From assembly GCA_022701365.1 (NCBI GenBank), contig JAKUHH010000395.1, positions 372,001 to 436,000 of the forward strand: a stretch of DNA of 64,000 nucleotides, read 5' to 3'. The position numbers were made by a program, and so were the translations under genes. Origin of the DNA: Mycocentrospora acerina. Its lineage: Eukaryota > Ascomycota > Dothideomycetes > Pleosporales. Shown piece by piece: positions 56,254 to 64,000 of this stretch. The notes under the pieces were generated by a model. That model worked only from the letters and a program-made list of their open reading frames with translations, was not told the DNA's origin and did no database searches. Position 1 is the stretch's first letter; each line of letters opens with the position of its first letter.

Positions 56254-57620
56254 CTTGTGGTATGAAGAGAGACTCTGCGGTTAGCAATTACGACACGGAA
56301 CGAAGCAGACGCTTTAATGTTATCTAAAAGAAGGAACGACGAAGGTTTCGACTACTATAAATATATTCTATATATATTCATCTTCGCGTTCACGCGTTCA
56401 TGTGGAGAACGTGTTCTCGTGACGTCAGGACATGCTTAATTGGGTTGCTAGTCCAGCAAAGGAAGAAGAACACCCACGAATATATTCCGTCAGATGCGGA
56501 GAAATGGTTCCATTGTTGTATTAATGATGCACAAAAATTATTGATCTGTCAAGACTTTTCGATCAGCCAGCAAAAATAATGCTCTCCAGCTGGGAATTGA
56601 ACCCAGGTCTCCTGCGAACTGTCTGATGACAAGCAGAAATACTAACCACTATACGACTGAAGATGTGATTTGATAAAAAGGAGACCAAATCATAAATATA
56701 TGACTACCTGTTGAAAAGCATGATATCAGAGTTTCGTCTTTCTTAGACAGAGGTCAACTAAGTTCAGGGATTGAATAATCGAGATTGTGGATCTCCATGA
56801 GATAGACCTTAATCAGATTGTTCGAGAATTCGCTCTTATTTACATGGTTCAAGCGTTGGTTCCCGTGGTGACAGACTTTTGTACCCGAGTATCCCACCGA
56901 GTGAATTGCTTTACTACATAGTACTGAACTCAGTAATGCTGCTTGCATGGTTAAATCTATACCCTTTGGAGCGGCGTACTATAACCACAACATTCAACGT
57001 TGTGCAGACTTCAAGAAGGGCGAGCTCGATCTGTACAAATTTAGTATTACGCCAGGCTGTTTTCAAAATTAATACTACTAAATTTCACTTTAATACACAT
57101 GACACGCATTTCTGTATCCAAGAAAACTAGAGCTTCACTGTTCTAAAGGCACAGTAGGTGCTTAAAAAAATACGATTCCAACATCTATCCGCGCTCATCT
57201 ATTCATACACTCGATCACTCGTTCTTGTGGCTGGAGACTCGACTAGCGAGCTCTTCACAACCAATCCTACACCCTGCTAATAATACTTTTCCTCCTTCAT
57301 TCAATATCCTAGACTTCGTTCGTACTATAACAACACTCTGATTCGCTCTTATTGTGATGAGGATCCGTCGAATTGCAGGATGCATCATCCTCGTTCCGAC
57401 AAGCTGATTGTTACGATTAAGAGAGGTGTTGGTCTGCTCTCCGCAGGACTCCGCGAAACTCCGCGTCATGAAATCGAGGTTTGCTACTCAAAGAGGACCG
57501 ACCGATCTTGCGCTTCGTCTGTTTGCACTAGCGATGATTTTTGCTTCTCTTCTCCTAGTTCTAACCTGTGAGCTAGTAGCTCATGCAAGAACTAGCGATG
57601 CATAAAGGTCATCTCTTCAA
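56254..57620. other. AT-rich intergenic region holding a tRNA gene
   Basis: Between the caleosin start and the DUF8035 stop. It includes the caleosin promoter and the tRNA-Asp gene at 56582-56663. From 56700 to 57600 no supported gene is present. A short ATG frame at 57380-57571 has no domain. Confidence 0.5.
56582..56663 (-). tRNA. tRNA-Asp (GUC) with short intron
   Basis: On the minus strand the acceptor arms TCTTCAG and CTGGAGA pair over seven bases (one G-U), with discriminator G. The D-arm region reads GTATAGTGGTTAGTAT, as in eukaryotic tRNA-Asp. The anticodon stem TCTGC/GCAGG encloses the loop TTGTCA with anticodon GTC, followed by an extra segment of about ten bases in the usual intron position after base 37. 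The T-arm is CTGGG TTCAATT CCCAG. The 3' CCA is not encoded, as expected. A-box and B-box sequences are intact, so the gene is probably active. Confidence 0.9.
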
Positions 57621-60259
57621 TCACCTGGCAGGCTCAAGCATCCTGGGACGATCCCGCTCCCGTTCGCGTTCGCGTTCTCGCTCACGGTCTCGGAGGACTT
57701 CGTCACGGTCGCTATAGTCATCTTCCTCGTACCGTCTTCGACGATCTCGGTCACGCTCCTCGTCATCACGGTAACTGCGGTGGCCTCTTCGATCGCGATC
57801 GCGGTGCTCACGCTCGTACTCGTCCTCTACGAATTTGTTAGATACATGCTTCATCTTGAATCAATTGCTAAAAGAATTCACATACCCCGAGCGTCCCGGA
57901 TCTTCTTGGTCCGATCAGCGAGCTTTTGAATTTCCTCCTTTGTCAACACACGCAACACGATAACACAGTCTGCACGTTCCTCAAAGCGCTCCTTGGCCTG
58001 TTCAAGTGCTTCAGGATTGACAAGCTTGCGATCGATTCTCGTCCAGCGAGCACCGATGGGAATGTCTTTTCCTTTCAAGGAGTCTTTGTGGGGTGCAACA
58101 CCCTCGCGAATCGGTTCAGGGTGCTCTGGAAATTTTTCGGTAGGCTTGCGGAGGATGCCCTTGATAGGAGGTGGAGAATCCTTGGGCTCCACAATCTGTA
58201 CAGCTTTGCTGGGCTGCTCGTTTGCCGGTTTATCCATTGACTCTGGCTCCTGTACCATTTTGGAATCGTATACAGTTGAAGATCGTTCTTCACGGGCGCG
58301 AGACCTGCTTCTCTCCTCCTTACGTCGTCGTCGATCACGCTCACGCTCACGCTCAGAATCACTGTCTCTGTCACGAGCAGTTCGACCGCTCCGCTCCGCT
58401 TCTTGTTGAACGCGGCGGCGATACTCTTCATCAGGATCGATAGCAGCCTCCTGTGATACTGTATCAATTCGACGGTCAGTTTCTGGTTTGACATAGTGGC
58501 GTGGTCGTTCGTCGCTACTTCCTTCTGGAGAAGGTGCCTTGCGAGTTGATCTACTCTTTGCTTCATCCTCGTGTCGAACTTCACGAGTCTTGCGGTCGGT
58601 GTCGGGGGGTGAGGGGTAAGCACCAGATGCAGCAATGGCAGTGGATGGAGTACCGGGTGGTGATTCACGACGCTCATCAGAGCGTTTACCTCGTCTCTCA
58701 TCACGTCGCTCGTCGGGCCTCTCACGTCGCTCATCGGGCCCTCGATCTCGTCGGTCTTCGTATCGGTCGCGGCGGTCACGCTCATCCCATTGCTTGCGTC
58801 GTTCTCTTTCTCCAGATGAGTCGCGATCACTTTCACGTTCACGATCCCGCTCCCGCTCCCGCTCTCGCTCTCGCTCTCGAGACTTGACCAGTCCAGCGGC
58901 ACCCAATGTAGCTGCCACACCAGCAACAGCACCTGCCGCGACGGGAATAGCACCCCGGCGAGACTCCTCGCGCTCTCGAGGACGCTCTTCAACATGGCTG
59001 GGGTAAGCTGGTGCTGGTGCTGGTACTGGTGCTCGCTCCCGTGGCACGTGAGGATCAGGCATGCGGGCATCAGCACGTTCTGGAGCATAGTACTGAGGAC
59101 CACCCTCCTCGGGTCGTGATCGTGGCACTTCTGAAGCGTTCCAGATGGGCTGCCGGTCTACGGCGTGATGGTCGTGAGCGAGATTGGGGTTGGGAGCGAT
59201 TCCGAAGCCCCGAGATGCTATCTCGCGGTCCTCAAAACGGTCGACAGAGTTGTGGCGCCTGTTCTCGACTTCTCTGCTGCGTCGGTCGTAGTCGTCGGCA
59301 TAAGGGTCTCGGCGGTGCTCGCGAGGCTCCACACGAGGTGGCTCCTGATGGATTGCTGGTACATGATGACGGGTCGACGAGGTCCGCGCGGGAATGGCAT
59401 CAGCGTAAGAGTCGTACTTGGGAACATCACGTGTTCTGTCGATTGAAGAAGCCCTACCATGCAGGACCCGGGGAATGTTGCTGATGATCTTATCAAAGCC
59501 GCGAGTCGATGGAGGTGGTCCTAATTCGCGTGCGGAACTGCGTGCAGAACGGTCGACAATCATACTGCTGGGACGCGAGCTGCGTTCTATGCTGCCGGTG
59601 CGTGGTCGCCGCCAGGCTGGCTCTGTGTCACGGTACATGCTGGCGGGATCTGTGTACGAGTAGCCCTCGTCACTAATGTCCGTGTGCCGGGCCGGGGGGT
59701 TGGTGTTGTGGTAGCTGCGACCTCCACTTGTGACACTGTAGCCACCCGTCGAGTCTCTGTGGCGCTTGGACTCAATAATCTCCTTCTCGGCGACAAGCTG
59801 GGCGGTGTGGCTGCTGTCGTCGACGCTGTAGATCTTCTTGTGCTCTCGGCGCGAGGGGCCTGGGGTGATGTATGTGTCGCCGCGCGTGTCGAACGGCTTG
59901 GTGAGGGGGCTGGACGGACGGTCGAAGTTGCTGAAGGGGGTGCGGAGGGGCAGGGTGGTTGTGTTCAAAGAGCTGGAGTTGGGCCTGGCCATGCGGTCTG
60001 CCGTGTTGCTGCGGGGTCGGCCTGTGTACGAGTCGTGCTTGAGGCTGGAGGTGCGCGAGGTGGATGAGGCGGTGGTGGGGGGCGTGTAGTAGGGCTGATG
60101 GTGGGAGGCGGCAATGCGGTCGACGCTGGAGCGCGGCGACGAGGGCCTGTTATTGTAGTAGGTTGAGTCATAGTAGGGTTCGCCAAAGGTGCCCGTGGAC
60201 GCCCTGGCTGGGTTTGCGTGTCGCCGGGGCGAGGAAGAGCGGTAGTGTCGCGAGTCCAT
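57621..60259 (-). CDS. DUF8035 protein, charged low-complexity
   Basis: Exons in transcription order: 60259-57886 and 57826-57621, giving 859 residues. The N-terminal third is Ser/Arg/Tyr-rich and disordered (MDSRHYRSSSPRRHANPARA...). A short Ala/Gly hydrophobic segment (AVAGVAATLGAAGLV) precedes long Arg-Glu and Arg-Asp repeats encoded by hexamer-like CGCTCC/CGCTCT runs near 58840-58880. A conserved C-terminal domain follows: KGKDIPIGARWTRIDRKLVN, PEALEQAKERFEER and VIVLRVLTKEEIQKLADRT, as in fungal DUF8035 proteins. The tail in exon 2 is again Arg/Glu/Asp-rich. The start at 60259 has a strong context (gcgccATGG); an upstream ATG at 60436 would add 59 residues. Function is unknown; RE/RD repeats recall RNA-processing proteins, which is only analogy. 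Confidence 0.85.
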
Positions 60260-61832
60260 GGCGCCCGAGACAGTGACGGCCTTGACGTGGAGCAGCGGCG
60301 CAGTCTTGGCCGCAGGTGTCGTGGCTAGCGAGTTTCGGCGCGGCGGCAGGGCAGGGGCAGCACTGGTGGTCAGCGTGTTCCGCCTCAGGCCAGACGGCTT
60401 CGAGGAAAACGGGGGGAGAGCGGCGCTGCCCAACATGACTGTCAGCCGGTGTAGATGGAGACTAGAGCGAGGGCTAGAGGCGAAAGACTGGAGACGGGGG
60501 CTACGAGGGAGCGAATGGCACAGACGACAGCAAAGAAGAAGAAGAGCAAGACGACGACGATGACAACGAGGAAGAAGAACAGCAGGACAAAGAGACGGCG
60601 TCTGACGAAGAGAAGAGCCGCAGCTTGACGTACATGGTGGACGCGGGCGGCAGGCAGGCAAACGGGCGGTATTATGGGCGCGCGCTCGGTGGGAGCCCGG
60701 GAACTTGGCTGGACGGCACCAGGATGGCGGTTCGCGTGCAAATGGAGAATAACCAGCCCGATCTCAGCAGGATGCAGGCTCGCGGCCCAAGTTTCCTGGA
60801 TAGTAGTGACGCGCTCGAACGGTGCAGGGGCCCGGGGTCGACGAGGCCAGAATCAACGCGATGTCTGTCCGTGTGCGCAGGGAGGTCCCAGCAAGCAGCG
60901 GGCAGTCGAGGGGGCAGGCAGCGTGCAGAGCGAGGGGTGGTGGGTGCGGGCGATGTGGTGCGAGGGAACAGGTGGAAGAATGGAGAGCGTGTGCAGGGAC
61001 GGGGCCAGTGGCAGCAGCGCGAGGTTGCAGACGAGACGGTGGTGGCAGCGGTGGCCGCAGTGGCAGTCTGCGTGGGCAGGGCGCCGGCCTGGCGTGAGGC
61101 GCAAAGCGGCAGCGATCTCCAGTATGACATAGCCAGGGCGGGCGTCGAATGCCATGCAAATGCAAATGCACCTTGCCCCGCGCCTGGTGCTGCTGCTACA
61201 GACAACTGCCTGCCTAGTGCTGCTGCTGCATACAACTGCACCTGGCCCTGCCTCGCCTGCCCGCCCACGCCCGCTCGCCCATTCGTCCGCCAGCCGACTC
61301 CCTGCTTGCCTCACTTGTCGCGCCGCTCCTCTCACCGCGCTGCAAGGCTCGCGCACACACCAGGCGCTGTCAATGTCAACGTCGCCCCACCCGCTAGCTG
61401 CCTTCTCTGCCTTCGGTCGCTGGCCTCTGCCACTGGTGCGCCGCCCAACTGACTCTCCTTGGGCAGGATAGCCCTGTGGGAAGCCCAACCCAGCCCATCG
61501 CCCCGCAGGGAGACGCCTCACTCTGCTCGACAAACTGCTCGGCGGCCCGAATCTCTGCCTGTTTACGAGCGCGATCTTCGTCTCTGAACACATTGCACAC
61601 ATCCTGCCGCCCTGACTGGCCCTCACATTGACAACAACAGCTCGCAGAACGCAGCCCGCCCCGTCTGAACGATCATCACAGGGGCATGCCCGGGAGACGT
61701 GTCAAGTCCTCGGCGTTGTATTTGTAGCTGCATTATTCGCTACCAAGCAAGTCACTTCTAAATGGGGTCATGATATCATTTCTCGTACTCTGCGACTTTG
61801 TTTTCCAGACTATCCCTCTCTCTTCCACTAGC
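60260..61832. promoter_or_regulatory. GC-rich upstream region of the DUF8035 gene
   Basis: GC-rich DNA with many overlapping open frames on both strands and no domain logic, like the leaders at 5.5-7 kb and 20-21.7 kb. The frame of the DUF8035 gene stays open upstream to about 60661, so an N-terminal extension is possible. The far end should include the 3' UTR of the sugar-porter gene. Confidence 0.5.
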
Positions 61833-63694
61833 TTATGCCTGCTCCCTCTGCTCCACACGCGCACCCTTCTTAATCCCGTCATCAATCGAGTCCGTGTCGT
61901 TTGTATTGTGATGGTTCGCGAGTGCCTTTGCCCGTGTCCTGCCGGGAATCGTGTCCATAAAGGCACCCTTGACAATGTTGCCCTCGAACAGCACATGGAT
62001 CGACTCGAGCGGCACTCCCTTGGTCTCGGGCACACAGAAGAGTGCGTAGAAGCCCATGATAATGCACATTGCACCAAAGAGGAGAAACGTGCCATATGTG
62101 ATTTCAGCGAGCATGATAGGAGTGATCTTTGCAATCACAAAGTTAAACAGCCACTGGGTCATCAAAGCGCACGCCATGATGAGCGACCGCACGTGGTTGG
62201 GAGCACACTCGGAGCTCAAAACGAACGGAATTGGTCCCCATCCTATTTCGTCGTCAGCAGGAATTCACGTATTCTGCGAGAGTAATCACACTTACCAAAC
62301 GAGTAGAAGACTACAAACAAATAGACGCAGATGATGGCGAAAATCGAGTTTCCATCAAGGGCGCCCTTTGGTGGATGAACTGCCTGGTTGACGCCGAGAT
62401 AGAGCATGCAAAAGGCTTGTCCAGCAGACCCGATCAGGAGCGACCACTTGCGGCCCAGCTGCTCAGTGAATGCCATCAGGCCGATGGCAGTCACGACAAT
62501 CTTGACAATTCCGTACACACCCGTAGCGAAGAGCTTAGTCGAGCCACCAGTGAGACCGATTTGCTGGAAGATTTGAGGGGCATAGTAGTTGATCGAGTTT
62601 GTTCCTGTCCACTGTTGCCAGAACATGAGTATGACGGCGAATGAGGACTGGTAGAACATGCGCTTGCTGGAGCACGACGCCTTGACCTGAGCCACCATCG
62701 AGAGCTTCTCGTGTCCGTTGAAGTCATTGATAATCTCATCGAGCTCCTGGATCACTTCTGGGTCCTCGACGGACTTGCCACGAACGCGTGCCAGTGCCTT
62801 GGCGGCATCCTCGATGCGGTTCTTCTCTACCAACCAACGGGGGCTCTCGTTTTGGAAGAGAATACCAATGAACAATAGTACACCAGGAACCATCTGGAGA
62901 GCAAAAGGCACGCGCCATTTAGTAGAGTCGGTTTTGTCTGTGATATCGAGGTTGATACCGTAGTTGACAAAGAACGAAAGACAGATACCAGTGACATCTG
63001 AAAAACGGTTAGGAGAATACAAGGCGGAGTAGGAAGCAGAAAGAACCTACTGAAGAGTTGCATGCAGCCTACACATCGCCCTCGAATCTCTTTTGGCGCA
63101 TTCTCAGAGATGTATGTCGGCACGACAGCAGAGATCAAGCCAACGCCGAATCCTCCAATTACCCGACCAATGTAAAGTTGCGTTAAACTCGTCGTATTGA
63201 TGGCACAGAGGGTCTGTACTGTGGATCCAATGATGAAGATTGCATCAGCCACGATGAGCGCACGTTTACGTCCAAAAGTATTGGAGACATAGAAGGAAGC
63301 CACTGATTTATAATTAGACGCTAAGCCGAAAAGAATCATGATAACAACTTACTCGCGCCGAAAAAGCAGCCTGCTTGGAGAACAGAGACAATGTTGCCCT
63401 GCAAGTTGCTGAAATCGGAACTTTTTGGGTTAAGACTGCGTTGTTGTTAGATACAAATCCGGCGGATAAAGTGACACTGACTTACTTGAACGAGTGCTGG
63501 AAGGCATCCATTGTCAAAACTCCACCGATTAGACCTGTATCCCACCTAGAGAAAGTCAGATTATTGCTGTTAATCGCTCCAAGTTGTACTCACCCAAACA
63601 GCATGCCACCAAACGAGGCAACTAGAGTAAGAATGTACGCCTGTCGGTAGGTCTTGATATCCCTCCACACCTCTTGCATGTTGATTTTGGCCAT
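61833..63694 (-). CDS. MFS sugar porter (hexose/quinate type)
   Basis: Exons in transcription order: 63694-63594, 63545-63486, 63435-63353, 63302-63051, 62997-62296 and 62242-61833, giving 535 residues with all phases consistent. Sugar-porter signatures: GWDTGLIGGVLTMDAFQHSF in helix 1, GRKRALIVADA after helix 2, RVIGGFGVGLISAVVPTYIS with ENAPKEIRG, NESPRWLVEKNR (the usual PESPR with Asn for Pro), QQWTGTNSINYYAPQIFQQI in helix 7, GWGPIPFVLSSE in helix 10 and VPETKGVPLE after helix 12. The TGTNSINYYAPQIF form is shared with quinate permeases and some hexose/pentose carriers, so the substrate is open. Plasma-membrane proton symport is expected. The start is the ATG in MAKINMQEVWRDIKTYRQAY, typical of this group. 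Confidence 0.93.
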
Positions 63695-64000
63695 GGTTGC
63701 GCGACTTTGACGTATACAACAACGGCAAATGCTGTCGTAACAAGCCCTTGACAAAAGATGAAAGGCAAAGTGCTGATCCTACAAATCCAACTTGCGAGCC
63801 ATTCAAGGTTTATAACAAGCACCCCAAGCTCTCGGATCGTGGCCCGCAGCCTCTTGCACAGACCAAGCCATGTCGGGACAATGTTGAGCGCGGCGTGACG
63901 TGGGGACTCCAGTGGGGAAGTGGGCCGGGGCAAACAATGGGGTCAGATGTTCCTCCATTCAAATGCCGCTGCACGACAAGTGTACAGCTTTGTCGGCCGG
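63695..64000. promoter_or_regulatory. Upstream region of the sugar porter
   Basis: The last 306 bases contain the promoter side of the sugar-porter gene. Open frames here overlap the first exon in another frame and have no support. Confidence 0.4.

Noticed and set aside
60260..60661. N-terminal 134-codon extension of the DUF8035 protein
   Set aside because: The residues are Cys/Leu/Arg-biased leader-like sequence, while the ATG at 60259 has a strong context and begins the conserved-looking Ser/Arg head. The ATG at 60436 is kept only as an alternative.
61154..61626. Open frames between the DUF8035 and sugar-porter genes
   Set aside because: Overlapping frames on both strands in GC-rich DNA with CTGCTG-like repeats and no domain.

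Overview
The window is nuclear DNA of a filamentous ascomycete (Pezizomycotina; the gene set fits Dothideomycetes, perhaps Pleosporales, but the sequence alone does not prove the order). The evidence is short 45-75 nt GT-AG introns in most genes, a fungal histone H4, an RfeG-type regulator, an Ayg1-type pigment hydrolase, a DUF8035 protein, and a tRNA with an anticodon-loop intron. Exon joins given here were worked out by hand. Each joined frame was checked for divisibility by three and for protein continuity, but not against transcripts.

Layout. 1-36 kb is mostly a normal euchromatic block: partial Ayg1-like hydrolase (+), lysyl-tRNA synthetase (-, 8 exons), a long GC-rich leader and a Wee1-type kinase (+), histone H4 (+), an isochorismatase-fold hydrolase (-), a coiled-coil membrane protein (+), a GST-like protein (+), an RfeG-like factor (+), a conserved secreted protein (+), a short membrane protein (-) and DNA polymerase eta (+). 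From 30.1 to 37.5 kb lies an accessory-looking set: an allantoate/pantothenate-type MFS permease (-), a bacterial-type family 5 solute-binding protein without signal peptide (+), an intronless P-loop NTPase fused to an FGE-sulfatase domain (+) and a TXNDC17-like thioredoxin-fold protein (+).

From about 37.5 to 57.6 kb the DNA becomes AT-rich and gene-poor, with long stretches without credible genes and at least one decayed reading frame. It looks like an island weathered by RIP (repeat-induced point mutation). Intact genes sit inside it: a secreted PAF-acetylhydrolase-like enzyme (-), an AIM9-like mitochondrial APH-fold protein (-), a small single-pass membrane protein (-), a chromate transporter (-), a caleosin/peroxygenase (-) and a tRNA-Asp(GUC) (-). 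From 57.6 kb GC content rises again, with a DUF8035 protein (-), a GC-rich leader and a sugar/quinate-type MFS porter (-).

The most interesting locus is 30-37.5 kb. A bacterial periplasmic-binding protein kept as a cytosol-predicted, intronless fungal gene lies between an MFS permease (divergent) and an NTPase-FGE fusion whose architecture resembles prokaryotic STAND/FGE conflict proteins. Whether these genes work together is inference from adjacency only.
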